Counted from the first letter of the stretch, positions 19,931 to 30,931 are shown. The stretch: 64,000 nt of DNA from Morella rubra (GCA_003952965.2 CM025853.1:1320645-1384644); one strand, 5' to 3'. Notes: generated by a model not told the origin, from the sequence alone. Translations and numbers: made by a program.

Positions 19931-20560
19931 CCAAATTCCAATTACACATGAGATGATCTTTCAAAGTTGATTAGAAAAAGTGGGCTCTATTTAATAGTTT
20001 GAACCAGACAGAGTAAACATTAGAATAACAACGTTGTCCCCACATAATTTCCATTTTATTTTGTGAGCTGGTAAACAGTTCATGGACTGGCAAAACAATT
20101 AAAAACCATACACCAGCTAGCCTTATGTAATAAATGCCAATAAATGCTCTTGGCAAAACTGAGCTAAAATTATAAGAAAATCATCCATCCCATGTAACTT
20201 CGAAAATAAAATGCCAGACATGTATCAGCCCAAATTAAGAGTCTGTACCTTAAAAGAGTATAGAATGTTATGGCACAGAGAGTGTGTGCTCTGAACCTAT
20301 AAATACATATACCGGAAAGTTCCACGCATCTCCCGAACAATATTTCGAAAAATGTAAAAGTACTTCATATCCAAATCGCAGAAATATTTTCAAGTATTCA
20401 CACTCCAGATATCCCGCATTCATGCCAACAAAAGGCCATGGAGAAGTGAGAACTTCGATCAGAAGTGCACCAAAAACCTTGATTCATTCACATTTAAAGT
20501 GTACGAGGAAGTATTTAACTGTAATTTGAAATTATCAATATTGTCATATTGATGGGATGG
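19860..20560. repeat. Duplicated promoter-like block, copy 1
   Basis: Shared with 23740-24560 and in part with 49540-49760 and 47400-47630. It holds a TATA-like CTATAAATA at 20299-20307 on the plus strand, after 'gagagtgtgtgctctgaacc'. Downstream an 81-codon frame (20284-20529) is not conserved as protein among copies. Its right part (20360-20480) is the terminal portion of the coiled-coil gene seen on the minus strand in other relics. Confidence 0.45.
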
Positions 20561-20779
20561 GAGAATTGGAGACTCCAAACTCAAAAATGTGAAGGTTTCT
20601 ACTTTGGTGAATTAACTTGAATTTCTAAACCAGTGCTGACCATGTTCCGATCAGGAACACTTTTTTCGACAGAGAAAGGGAAAGCTATAGCAGAGACTAT
20701 GCTGAAATCTAGATGTGAAAACCTGTTGTAATGATATCAAGAAGAGAGCACTAAAATTGCTTGGCCACTTACTAATTCC

Positions 20780-21120
20780 ATCTCTTCTGAGGAGTTGTGT
20801 CCTTAGATCCAGTTAGATATCGCCTTTTACTCTCTCTCGAATCTCCATCAGCTGACTGTCTTTGCCTGGAAGAAGATATTGTACTAGATTTCCAATTTGT
20901 AGATATTTCTTTAAGAGGACTTACTGATCAAAATTTTGAGGACTTATCTGTGAGTCTCTCGAAGGGACATGAGGATTTTGCTGGCTCTGACATCTGGCTT
21001 CTTGTAGAAGCAGAGTTGCTATTCTTGATAGAAATTTCCTCAAGTTTCGCAACAAGCCTCCTGAAGTGCACCACCTGTTTGATTACACTTTTAGTAATAA
21101 ATTCAGAACAAAACGATCAA
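20780..21120 (-). pseudogene. Coiled-coil gene relic R2, Ser-rich exon region
   Basis: Contains minus-strand fragments of the terminal exon (NSNSASTRSQMSEP equivalent at 20970-21040) and the exon's acceptor side, CAG|GTGGTGCACTTCAGG, near 21070. Some of the exon is replaced by unrelated sequence. A plus-strand frame of 114 codons (20797-21141) exists but is probably a shadow. Confidence 0.45.
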
Positions 21121-21490
21121 CTTTGGGAGATTACAACATGATCACCAACTTCTTTCAGAAATTACAAGGGAACTCTTCAATGAGAAATCATAAGCCCTGC
21201 ATATTGCTCATTCGACATGTATTAATGGCAGGATTGTAAAGTTATGGTCTCTGCTCTTTTTCGATAATGCAAATTTTCCAATTTGAAATTCAGGTGTAAA
21301 AACTCACATTACTTTGGGAGATTACAACATGATCACCAACTTCTTTCAGAAATTACAAGGGAACTCTTCAATGAGAAATCATAAGCCCTGCATGTATTAA
21401 TGGCAGGATTGTAGAGTTATGGTCTCTGCTCTTTTTCGATAATGCAAATTTTCCACTTTGAAATTCAGGTGTAAAAACTCACATTTCCTC
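21121..21490. repeat. Tandem duplication inside the R2 intron
   Basis: Unit 1, 21121-21311, and unit 2, 21312-21490, both start 'ctttgggagattacaacatg' and end 'gtaaaaactcacatt'. Unit 2 has lost about 16 bp around the 'attgctcattcgac' segment. Relics R4 (41555-41720) and R5 (47975-48175) have a single copy. Confidence 0.85.
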
Positions 21491-21645
21491 TTTGGATTAT
21501 GTAATTTAATGCAGAATGGCACTAGCTAAGGTGAATTAGATCATTATAGACTACCTACAAGAAATGGAACGATTTAAGTGTGGGGGGTTGCCAAGATTGC
21601 TTTTTCTTCTGTTCGATCACTAGATCCTTAGAACCTGCTTCTTAC

Positions 21646-21735
21646 CTTTTGTTCTAGGACAACCATGTCCTTCTTTAGTTTTGTAATTATCGTGTTCTTC
21701 CTTCGTATAATGTCTTCCAACTCTGCAATCCTCTG
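21646..21735 (-). pseudogene. Coiled-coil gene exon beta, relic R2
   Basis: A 90-nt exon with donor AAG|GTAAG and a TAG-CAG type acceptor. It encodes QRIAELEDIIRRKNTIITKL and on to VVLEQK, a heptad-rich coiled coil. Copies with the same limits are at 41889-41978 and 48336-48425. The exon is open; the gene around it is not complete. Confidence 0.6.
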
Positions 21736-21809
21736 CTACAAGGGATGTAGATTAGTTTTTTAAAACTTGGTGAGGACAAAATGACAAGGAAATACAACGG
21801 GAAAATTAC

Positions 21810-21910
21810 CTTCAAGCCAGCAACATCAAAGGAATCAAGTTAGGTGGTCAGCTCTTTTATGGTGACCTCCTTCTCTTCACAGTCCCTCTTAAGATTGTCA
21901 ACGTCTTGTA
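21810..21910 (-). pseudogene. Coiled-coil gene exon alpha, relic R2, truncated
   Basis: Encodes the end of exon alpha (KRDCEEKEVTIKELTT...), with a stop-type change in the middle ('aatcaagttaggtggtcagc'), and keeps the donor AAG|GTAATTTT. Homology stops at 21910, where sequence shared with 59080-59190 begins. Confidence 0.5.
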
Positions 21911-22560
21911 AGGTTTTTGTTCACTTTTGGCCCTCCCGCCCCTCTTCTCTCTGGCCTTCCTGCTTGCCATATAAATGGCAGTCTTAGATCGCATTCATTC
22001 TTCCACAGTTGAGAAGTATAAAAGATAAGATTCAACCTTAATTCTTCAAAAAAAACAAAAAAGTCATGTTGTTTGGGTATGTGACTTGTGAGAATTGCAG
22101 ACTAAATGTTGAGCACTCTTTTTTTTTTTTTTTTAATTTATTTATTTATGGGTTAATGCTGTTTCGGGTTCTCCTTTTGCCGATAAAAAGAGATCAAATA
22201 CCCTCCATTGTCTCACCTCCCTCCTTCAAAGTCGCTGCTCCTAATGATTACTAAGAGGCTTCACTTCTCAGACTACGAAAACCACAAGAATGAGAGAATG
22301 ATTGTAAAGGAAGATGCATTAATTTGGTCTCAATTAACCACAAGAGAGTATTGGCTACGTGATGCATTCAGGTAGCATCATGGCTTCAAAAATACTTGTC
22401 ATAGACAGACCTTACATGAAATGATCTGCGGCTACAATTCTCTTAACTTTTCTACTCCCTGATTTTTGCTCGAGTTAAGTATGAAGTTCATACCATATTG
22501 TCCTTTTGTTGCAGTTTATTTCAAATATAAAGATAGGAGATCCTCTTTAATTCATGTGGC
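21911..22560. other. Junction mosaic, no gene
   Basis: 21911-22060 matches 59080-59200. A poly-T tract lies at 22119-22134. 22350-22530 matches 26015-26175 and 47270-47400 ('tggcttcaaaaatacttgtc'). Frames found here are short and not shared between copies. Confidence 0.45.
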
Positions 22561-22602
22561 ATGTGCATTTTCAAACTTGGGTTTGCTACATTTCTCAATT
22601 GA

Positions 22603-23006
22603 GTTATGGACTATTTTGGGAATATGAGATCTGTCCCGTATTGGTAATATGGATGCTAATGTGGGGTTTATATGCCTTGGGCCCATTGAGCTAGCTTTTG
22701 GTGCGAGTTCTCCTAAGACATGTAACAAATGGTATCAAAGCCTATACAATGCCTTCCAGCTACAATCGTGCGGCGTGGGGGATGACACTAGTATTGCAAT
22801 GTTAGCTCGGGACTAGAAAAGCCTAGTGCACAGCCAACCCACGTAGGCATTGAGGCTGCAGAGCGTGGTGGAATGTTATGGACCATTTGAGGAATATGAG
22901 ATCCGTCCCACATTGGTAGTATGGGATGCCAATGTGGAGTTTATATGCCTTGCTCCCTTCCCCTTTGAGCTAGCTCTTGGGGTGAGTTCTCCTAAGGGAT
23001 CTAACA
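22603..23006 (+). mobile_element. Complete TRIM retrotransposon (404 bp)
   Basis: Two direct LTRs, 22603-22727 (125 bp) and 22874-23006 (133 bp), about 80-85% identical by eye. LTR2 starts TGTTATGG and ends CTAACA; LTR1 has lost its first T. Next to LTR1 is TGGTATCAAAGCC (22730-22742), a primer binding site for initiator tRNA-Met. A purine-rich tract (GCGTGGTGGAA) precedes LTR2. The 146-bp interior has no coding capacity, as expected of terminal-repeat retrotransposons in miniature. A target-site duplication ATTGA flanks it (22598-22602 and 23007-23011). It must have been mobilised in trans. LTR divergence suggests it is not very recent. Confidence 0.85.
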
Positions 23007-23011
23007 ATTGA

Positions 23012-23740
23012 TTTTAATGAAAGAGGACGATACTTCTGATTTTTATAAACATCCTCACTATAGCGGAGGAATACCGTAGTTACATTAAAGACCGGTCAAG
23101 GTTCACAAACATGAAGCTGATGATCACCACCTAATTGCATAACATGATATCCCATTGATGTTCCCATGACCTCTATTATTTTTTGCTGCAAGAACCACTA
23201 GATTATTAGATCCAACCAAATACTTCCGTAATGTAATAGCGTATTTTAATCAGACATGGAAAAAAACAAAAATGAGTACAATCTTGGATGGATATTTGGT
23301 TTGACGGAGAGTACCTGTGATCTAATTGGCAAAGATGTTTTTGGAATGTATTTAAATTTTGTCTCTATCGTATAATGAGGGAGAATGATGGCAAAAACTT
23401 CAGTTTGCCTTGCTTTTCCCTAATATGAAATTCACCAATATTGACAACGGAAATTACAGAAGCTTGAAGTAGTACTGATACTGAATGTCATATGCAAAAC
23501 CATGCCAGAATAACCAAAAATAACAGATGCATAGAAACTCATAATCTAAGGCTCCCACATAAAGGATGTTGCACAAATACTACGTCAAATCATGGTTTTC
23601 CTTTGGATGTTCTTTTTAACCTTTTTTCTGCATGCTAAATATTTGTCCGCCCAGCATGTTGCTTAAATCACCTCGAAGGGTTCCCTTTCCTTCAATTACA
23701 TCTGAAGTTCATGAGTTTACGTTTCCTCTGATACATGTAT
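23012..23740. repeat. Retroelement-end-like sequence plus shared block
   Basis: 23012-23090 is a degraded version of the retroelement 3' end at 26341-26450 ('agcggaggaataccgtagtt'). 23160-23560 matches 26660-27070 and 54530-54960 ('tggatatttggtttgacgga'). No gene is supported. Confidence 0.5.
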
Positions 23741-24560
23741 TTCTTTTCCCCCATTGTTAGGCCATGACACACTCAATCACTTAATTAACGTCTTCCAATT
23801 ACACATGAGATGATCTTTCAAAGTTGATTAGAAAAAATGGGCCCTATTTAATAGTCTGAACCAGACAGTATAAACACAGAATAATAAGGTCGGCCCGACA
23901 TAATTTTGGTTTTATTTTTGTGAGCTATTAAAAAGTTCATAGAATAGGCGATCGAGGACTGACCAAAATGCGGATAGCCATTCTCATTTTCCCATAATCT
24001 TTCCTTTTTATCTTATTTCCCTCCTAAAAGCATATTCATGGAAACGTTCCAGTTCCTATTCCGCATGCACCAAACAATTAAAAATCCATACACCAGCTAA
24101 CCTTAGCTAAAAAATCCCAACAAATGCTCTTGGCCAAAACTTAGTTAAAATTATAAGAAAATCATCCATTCCATGTAACTTTGAAAATAAAATGCCATAC
24201 ACGTATCTGCCCAGATTAGGGGCTGTACCTTAAAAGAGAATAGAATGTTATTGGCAGAGAGAGCTTGTGTGCTCTGAACCTATAAATACATATACCGGAC
24301 AGTTCCACACATCTCTCGAGCAATATTTCAGAAAATGTAAAAGCGCCTCGTATCCAAATTCCCCCTTCAGATATCCTGCATTATACCAGCAAAAGGTCAT
24401 GGAGACGTGAGAACTTCCATCAAAAGTGCACCAAACACCTTGCTTCATTCACATTCAAAGTGAAGGAGGAAGTATATGACTCTAATTTCAAATTATCAAT
24501 AATTTCGTATTGATGGGGATGGGAGAATTGGAGACTCCAAACTAAAAAATGTGAAGGTTT
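23740..24560. repeat. Duplicated promoter-like block, copy 2
   Basis: Matches 19860-20560, including the TATA-like CTATAAATA at 24280-24288. At 24320-24440 it carries the minus-strand coiled-coil terminal portion (WCTFDGSSHVSMTFCWY), so the plus-strand promoter appearance may be accidental. Confidence 0.45.
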
Positions 24561-24619
24561 CTACTTTGGCGAATTAATTTGAAATTTTTAAACCAGTGCT
24601 GACTATGTTCCCAAGCGGA

Positions 24620-25000
24620 ACACATTTTTCAACAGGAAAGCTTCAGCAGAGTGCACTAAAATTGCTTGGCCTAATACCACTGCTTGCGCTTGAGTTTGAG
24701 GTAGGGAAGGAGAATCGCCTAAGCCTCGTGAAGTGCACCACCTGTTTTGATTGATTATAACTTTTAGTAATAATTAAATTCAGAACAAAACGCGACCAAC
24801 TTCTTTAGGAAATTACAACATGAACACCAACTTCCTTCAGAATTTAACAGGGAACTCTTCAATGAGAAATCGTAAGCCCTGCATATTGCTCATTCGACAT
24901 GTATTAATGGCAGGATAGTAGAGTTATGGCCTCTGCTCTTTTTCTACAATGTACAAATTTTCCACTTGAAATTCAGGTGTAAAAACTTACAAATATATAA
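24620..25000 (-). pseudogene. Coiled-coil gene relic R3, small fragment
   Basis: Only about 110 bp of the Ser-rich exon start survives (24650-24760: a GTGGTGCACTTCACGAGG acceptor side), plus its upstream intron (24770-24990), which matches R2, R4 and R5. Exons alpha and beta are missing. Confidence 0.45.
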
Positions 25001-25299
25001 TCCTGACATCAATCGGTGCATACAAATATATAATGGGAATTAGAAGCTTCTGATTTTATTGGTGGGGACTATCAATAAAATTTGGAGTTACTGTCTTCCT
25101 TTAAAAAAAAAAAAAAAAAAACAGATGCAGCATATACCTACTTAAGTTACTTAGTCCATTTGAAAATCGTAATTTGGCACCCTTAACGCTCATTTGCACA
25201 GTTAATTACCTCGATATATCAACCTCGATTTTGGTTGAACTTCATAAAGATCTAGCTGACCTCAACGTTAATTTAGTTTCCAACACAAGCAACCTACTC

Positions 25300-25730
25300 A
25301 AATGAAGGCTTAGACTCAAAGGTTCTTATGTGAACAAATTTGTATTGAAAAAAGAACCCATATGATGTCACATCTTAAATCACTTGATCAAGGTAATTCA
25401 ATTGCCCGGTATGATATTTTTACCTAAACATGACTACAAGAAGTGGGCCCGATCTAATAGTATGAATATTCTGCAAACCTCCAAAGTTGACGCACACTTT
25501 AAATATATAAATGCTGGTGAGCCCTCTTGATAGGAAGCCACACTGGAAAAGAGGTTATCCATGAACAATTGAGGTTTTACTTTTGTTGTGCTGGTTAAAC
25601 AGTTAATAGAAGCTTCTATAGAGTATGTGTGGAACGCCAACATTTGAACAGCAGACACCGATTCAAGAGAACTTCTATCCACGTTAAAAGCATAAGTAAG
25701 TGGCCTATCAACTAAAAAAAGCATTCGTTC
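25300..25730. repeat. Shared block, copy 1 (with 53390-53900)
   Basis: Matches 53390-53900, including 'gtgggcccgatctaatagta' and a TATA-like TTAAATATATAAATG at about 25500. It may be an old promoter on the plus strand; the frame that follows is not shared as protein. The stretch before it (25080-25120) has a 20-base poly-A run. Confidence 0.45.
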
Positions 25731-25959
25731 CTTACTGTTGAGAAATGAAAAACAGAGGCTTCAGCTTTGAATTGTCAAATGTCAAGAACAAATGTCGAAT
25801 AGACTGGGCATGTGACTAGTGAGAAATGGAGACCCTGAACTTCGAATCGTGAGAAGTTTCTACTTTGGAGAATATAAATAGTTTGCATAGAATACTATGA
25901 AACTCTTAAACCAGTTTATCGGGAAGTCACTCTTACCCACTTACACCGCATCCAAACTC

Positions 25960-26180
25960 TTCTTATGGCTTCTCCATATTCAGATAACGACACCAAGATA
26001 ATATTATTCTTATCATGACGCATTCAGGTAGCAGCATGGCTTCAAAAATACTTGTCATAGAGACAGACCTTACATGCAATGATCTGCAGCTACAATTCTC
26101 TTAACTTTTCTACTCCCTGCTTTTGCTCGAGTTAAGTATGAAGTTCAAATCATATTGTCCTTTTGTTGCAGCTTATATCA
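25960..26180. repeat. Shared block, copy 2 of 3 (gene fragment H)
   Basis: Matches 47190-47410 and 22350-22530. On the minus strand 47057-47341 encodes a 94-codon frame whose first half is this block. I do not recognise the protein. Confidence 0.4.
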
Positions 26181-26340
26181 AATATAAAGATAGGAGATCC
26201 TTTTTAATTCATGTGGCTTGTGCATTTTCAAATTTGGGTTTGCTACACTAAACTGACTTGAATTATAGCAGGTCACGGATAAGCGAAGGATCTCATCCGG
26301 AAAGTAAAAGAGTTTAAAAGTTCTCTTTTCTGCCGCACTT

Positions 26341-26460
26341 TTTTTTTTTTTTTTTAATGAAGGAAGACGGTACCTCCGATTTTTATTAAATACCCTCACT
26401 TACGGCGGAGGAATACCGTGGTTATATCGAAAACCAGACATAACTCACAAACATAAATAG
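26341..26460 (-). mobile_element. 3' end of a poly-A retroelement (LINE/SINE-like)
   Basis: A T18 run (26338-26355) is followed by 'gaaggaagacggtacctccg' and 'tacggcggaggaataccgtg'. Read on the minus strand it is a 3' terminus with a poly-A tail. A related, degraded piece is at 23012-23090. Its length and 5' end are not defined. Confidence 0.4.
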
Positions 26461-26579
26461 AAGAACTCAAAATTACAAAATCTAACCTGCAAACTAAAAA
26501 CAAAAAGCAACAAGACTAAAATCCAATATTAGCAAAGCTCAGCTTGTCAAGACGCAAAATACCTTTCATACCATAAGAC

Positions 26580-27190
26580 ACAGAATTTAAACCTAGACAT
26601 TGAATTTGATAATCACCAACTGACTGCATAACATGATATCTCATTGCTGTTTCCATGAACCCTATTATTTTTGCTGCAAGAACCACCAGATCATTAGATC
26701 TAACAACATACTTGAGTAATGTAATAGCTTATTTTAATCAGACATGGAAAAAACAAAAATGACCACAATCTTGGATGGATATTTGGTTTGACGGAGAGTA
26801 CATGTGATCCAATTGGCAAAGATGTTTTTGGAATGGCTACAAGAAACACAAAACTTAAATTTTGTCTCAATCATGTAATGAGGGAGAATGATGGCAAAAA
26901 AATTCAGCTTGCCTTGCTTTTCCCTATTGTGAAGTTTACCATTGACAACGGAAATTACAGAAGCTTGAAGTAGTGATACTGAATGTCATATGCAAAAACC
27001 ATGCGAGAATTACCAAAAATAGATGCATAGAAACTCATAATCTAAGGCTCCCACATAAAGGATGTAGCACAAATACTACGTAGGGATTATGATGAAGAGT
27101 GATTTCTCAAGGCTTCAGCACAATGCTATCCTTTTTTAACCAAACACAGAAAGGCCAACACATTGAGCAGAAGCAAAAGGAAGCACAAAG
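26580..27190. repeat. Shared block in front of the relic array
   Basis: Matches 54480-55075, 23160-23560 and partly 59390-59640. It marks the left border of cluster units II and III. Short frames only. Confidence 0.5.
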
Positions 27191-27198
27191 TTAGAGGT

Positions 27199-27606
27199 TA
27201 CCAATCTCATACGGATGAATTCTGACTCTCAAATAAAATAAGGGGGAAAACATATATATTAGGGGGGTGCCTCCCTCCGACACAGCAATACACCTAGCGA
27301 CATGAAACGGAGGATGTCATGTGTGAACTCGCATGGTGACAAGAACAAGAATGAAGCAGAGAAGCATCGACACTTTTGCAGAGCAATTTTCGTTGATTAC
27401 CAATCTAATAGGGATGAATTCTGACTCTCATCAAATAACTGAATCTAGAGGGATGAACATATATATTAGGGGGGGTGCCTCCCTCCGCCACAGCAATACA
27501 CCCAGCTACATGAAACAGAGGATGTCATGTGTGAACTTGCATGGTGACAAGAACGAGAATGAAGCAGAGAAGCATCGACACTTTTGCAGAGCAATTTTCG
27601 TTGATT
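27199..27606. repeat. 200-bp tandem duplication in gene G relic
   Basis: Unit 1 (27199-27398) and unit 2 (27399-27606) both run from 'accaatct' to 'gcaattttcgttgattggc'-like sequence. Unit III has one copy (55077-55280). On the minus strand the shared part reads CRCFSASFSFLSPCKF, possibly an exon of gene G upstream of W. Confidence 0.8.
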
Positions 27607-27737
27607 GGCATTGAAAAGGAAAAGGAAAATCAGGGACAAGGTTAATCCCCAAAGTATTCACAAGACCACAGAGGCATCTCACCCAATATGCACAGAAACG
27701 AATTAGCACTGAGAGAACATAACAGCAAAATCAATAC

Positions 27738-27836
27738 CTGAATAGCACCAAGCACGGAACAAGCACGTTTGAATTCAGCAATAAGGCATGAAGAGTGTTG
27801 CTGCATCCAAGATAACACTACATTCCACCCCTGTTG
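27738..27836 (-). CDS. Exon W2 of gene G (99 nt, open)
   Basis: Acceptor TATGCAG|CAACAG at 27837/27836 and donor ATTCAG|GTATTG at 27738/27737. Exactly 33 codons: QQGWNVVLSWMQQHSSCLIA, then EFKRACSVLGAIQ. It is the only intact W copy; W1 (7448-7546) and W4 (55418-55516) each carry a stop, and the copy near 31700-31790 is degraded. The protein family is not recognised. Confidence 0.5.
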
Positions 27837-28129
27837 CTGCATAGAAGATATCAAAGATGAAATGTGAATATAGTTAAAAGTAATAAGTCCAAACGGGGTG
27901 CAGCCAAATCTACTATTTGAAGGACTTTATTTCTTATGGCTGGGCCTTGAAAACAGCTTCAAGTTGTTCCATGGTTTACACTTCCATCCAAATAAGGCAT
28001 AAGCCTCATGGAAACAAGTAACAATCAAATATATTGGTTAGTAGAAGAGATGGTCGTATGACATTTGTGAGTATACCCATTCCAGATATCAAGCAGAAAC
28101 AAGAGGAGTAAAAACCTTGTTCTATAATT

Positions 28130-28278
28130 ACCAATAGTTTCCAAGTAAAAACAAGAGGAGCTGAAACATCAGGTATTGCAGACGCCTTATTTGGCTGCAA
28201 GGGACAGCTCTGTGCCTCTGCAACTTCAACGGGAGAGCCCCACGTGGAATGGATCATTATTGTCCTTCAATGCACTTA
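28130..28278 (-). pseudogene. Degraded exon X relic (unit II)
   Basis: The minus strand starts at TAG|TTAAGTGCATTG and encodes pieces of the X peptide (EAQSCPLQ), with a shifted frame and an altered 3' end shared with 55850-55970. Confidence 0.45.
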
Positions 28279-28740
28279 ACTAAAACAAGCATAATACAAC
28301 AATTTTGTGCATGCTTACTGATATGATTAGTGTCTATCCATCAAAAACGTGGAAAATGTCTAATCCACAAAGAAATAACAGCATAAGCATGGTAGATTTA
28401 AAAAGAAAACTCACGTACAAGTGCATCAGATGATATTCTTTTTGGTCACAAAGATCATGGCTTTGAGGCTATAAAAGGATTAGGATTTATGCTTCAAATT
28501 ATGTGAGCAAAGAATGAATTTTGCAGTGTTTGGCTATGCTCTTGAACCCAAAGAAAAGGACAAAGCAAACCTGGAAAATGCTATCCTAAAAATCACCTCG
28601 AGTATGAATCAAATAATCTGTCAGTCATCAAACAGATATTGTAAAGAATTTAGTGTCAAAGGCCCCTAAATTCACTTGCTTAAAAGTTCAAACTGCAGAG
28701 AGCAATTCTGCATATTAGTGTCAAAAGCCCATCATTCACT

Positions 28741-29013
28741 AGGGCACCAATCTTTACACAGGGGACATGAGCAATTCTGCTCCATTCTTTTCCCTTTTTC
28801 CTTCTCAACTGTTTCTCGAACGAAGGACATCTTTGATCTCTAGAGATACAAGGGAGGCAGGCAGCCCCTCTTCTGGCAGGACCTTGAACTTTGGGCAACG
28901 AAAGATATCCGAATATCGAAGAGAGGTGAGGTGGGAAAGGTGCTTCTTGTCCAGAGACTCCCGCTGGTTGCCACAAAGTTTTAGTGCCTCTTCATCAAAA
29001 AATGACAAAATGT
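28741..29013 (-). pseudogene. Orphan NLR 3' exon Z2 (LRR end), frameshifted
   Basis: Acceptor TTAG|ACATTTTG at 29014/29013, then ILSFFDEEALKLCGNQRESL and an LRR (FRCPKFKVLPEEGLPASLVSL). One base missing after EIKD shifts the rest (SFEKQLRRKKGKEW is in another frame), and the stop codon is lost. It complements Z1: the stop in Z1 is CGA here. Confidence 0.55.
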
Positions 29014-29396
29014 CTAACTCCAGAAAGGAATAACAGCACAAGCATAGTATATTTAAACAGAAAATCCACATACAAGTGGATCAGATGATATTCTTGGGTC
29101 ACTTGGTCACAAAGATTATGGCTTTGAGGTTACAAAAAGATTAGGATTTACGCTTCAAATTAGGTTAGGCTATGCTCGAGAAACAAAAGGAAATGTCAGA
29201 GCAAACTTGGAAAATGCTGTCCTAAAAATCACATAAAGTATGAATCAAATAATCTGCTAGTAGTCAGCATATATTGTAAAGAATTTAGTATCAGAGGCCA
29301 ATCATTTTACTTGTCTTCGTCCTTCGGTACCGATAAAAGTTCACTTTGTACAAAGCTAACTGAAGCGAAAGCGAATCACAATCAAATATATTGGTT

Positions 29397-29982
29397 TTTT
29401 TTTCTTTTTTCTAAGCACCGAAATATTATTCAAACCAAACCAAATAGAAAAACAGAGTATCAAGTGGGCTTAAAGAAGCCGCAAAGTCTTAAACAAGAAA
29501 CAGGGACAATATTAAGAGGAATGGGCCCAAAAGAACGGCTAGTAGCCGCCCATTTAGCCAAACTATCCGCAATGGTTAGCTTGACGTGAAATTTTAGTGA
29601 AGCTCCACGATGGGAAGGGGAACGCCATCTCATGAATGACTTCAATGGTAGCGGCCGCAGGATCCAGAAGCGTTATGGAGGGATCAGAAATGTTAGAAAT
29701 AGCAAGAAGAGAATCACTCTCAAACAAACTTGCTCAAGTCTTCTCAAAGCAGCTTCACCAGCTGCCATCTGGAGTGCCATCCACTCAGCCAGCAATGGAG
29801 ACATCCCATGGTAGTCATGACCAATACAGCCTATTGCCACATAGGACTGTCTCACAGCAGCATCCATATTTATCATCACAAACCCACAACAAGGAACTCT
29901 CCAAACCTTCAGCTCTTGTCTAGCCTTTTCTACCCAGGCCACTAAGTGATCTCTGTGACAACGTTGAATAAGGAGGAGAAGG
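29397..29982 (-). mobile_element. 5'-truncated LINE with RNase H domain
   Basis: A 586-bp insertion flanked by TTGGTT (29391-29396 and 29983-29988), with a T-rich left end equal to a poly-A tail on the minus strand. The minus strand encodes RNase H-like sequence: FVMINMDAAVRQ, then GCIGHDYHG, then EWMALQMAAGEAALRRLEQ, followed after a frameshift by a segment with the usual SDSLLAI and AN...A patterns. This fits the RVT_3-type RNase H at the C-terminus of plant LINEs. Paralogous empty sites exist at 6745-6760, 9475-9495, 28025-28045 and 55710-55735, so the insertion postdates those duplications. Confidence 0.85.
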
Positions 29983-30069
29983 TTGGTTAGTAGAAGAGAT
30001 AGTTATATAACATTTTTGAGTTACATACTATTCCAGGCCTCAAGCAAAAACAAGAGAAGAAGTAAAAAC

Positions 30070-30221
30070 CTGTATGATAAACAATCCTTTCCAAGGTTTG
30101 TGGTATTGAGGAGCTGAAACTTCAGGAATTGCAGATGCATGGGATAGCTCTGTGCCTCTGCAAGTTTAACACGGAGAACGCTCACGTGGAATGGATCATC
30201 ATTGTCCTTCGATGCACGTAC
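30070..30221 (-). CDS. Orphan exon X4 of gene G (152 nt, open)
   Basis: Same limits and splice sites as X1 and X3. Peptide VRASKDNDDPFHVSVLRVKL, then AEAQSYPMHLQFLKFQ, open throughout. It lies just beyond the LINE insertion. Confidence 0.45.
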
Positions 30222-30499
30222 CTAAAACAAGAACAGTACGGCAAATTGAGTATGCTTAAGGATAACCCTAGCAAGCCAAAAAAACATTTGCCATTGATGT
30301 AAAATAACTTAAACATTCTCCAGAATTTTAGAAGCAGCTATCCTATTGAATGGGCATTAACGATTCTGTTCTTACATGCATCAATTGCATACTCAATGAA
30401 AGCCGCTTTTTTCACAGACTGACACCTTCCTACTGGCCAAATGGTGATGACTTCTTCTCTTGTTATTGTTAGCAGTAACATCCTTCATCATAGTTTGCT

Positions 30500-30890
30500 A
30501 ATACTTGGCTGAATGACAAGACACAGATTGAGCTTTCACTAGTGGCTATTGTTCACAGGTCTGCCCATCATTGTGTCAATATAAAGTTCACTTCTTCCTA
30601 TAGATTTAAATTTTCGAGATAGTGACAATTTATCATTCTTTGGTAGGGGTTTGGCTGGTAGGAAATTGGTCTAACTGATTTTGTTACTGTTCTCAATAGG
30701 GAAAAATTGCATTTGTTTATTTGTTTTCTAGTATTGTCTGTGCATGGTAAGTATCTTATATGCACTTAGGAAAGGTAAAAAAAAAAAATGAAAACAAAAG
30801 TGATACTAAGGATAAAGAAAGGAGCACCATTGAAAATTGATCTACCCTGTTTCATCGATCAATAAGATCGCTCTCTACAACCCTTAATGA
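30500..30890. repeat. NLR-relic tail module, copy 3 (truncated)
   Basis: Matches 5310-5650 and ends near 30885, where a retroelement-like insertion follows. No gene is supported. Confidence 0.6.
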
Positions 30891-30931
30891 AGAACTGAGA
30901 AAGGCTTTACATTATAAATGTTAAGGCAAGA

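Noticed and set aside
20299..20307. TATA-like element as promoter of a plus-strand gene
   Set aside because: The following frame is not conserved and overlaps a gene relic on the other strand; AT-rich DNA gives such motifs by chance.
20797..21141. 114-codon plus-strand frame
   Set aside because: It overlaps the minus-strand coiled-coil exon relic and its tandem-repeat border; no homologous frame in other relics.
27199..27606. Possible CRISPR-like or satellite array
   Set aside because: Only two units of 200 bp with no spacer pattern; this is a simple tandem duplication in a plant genome.
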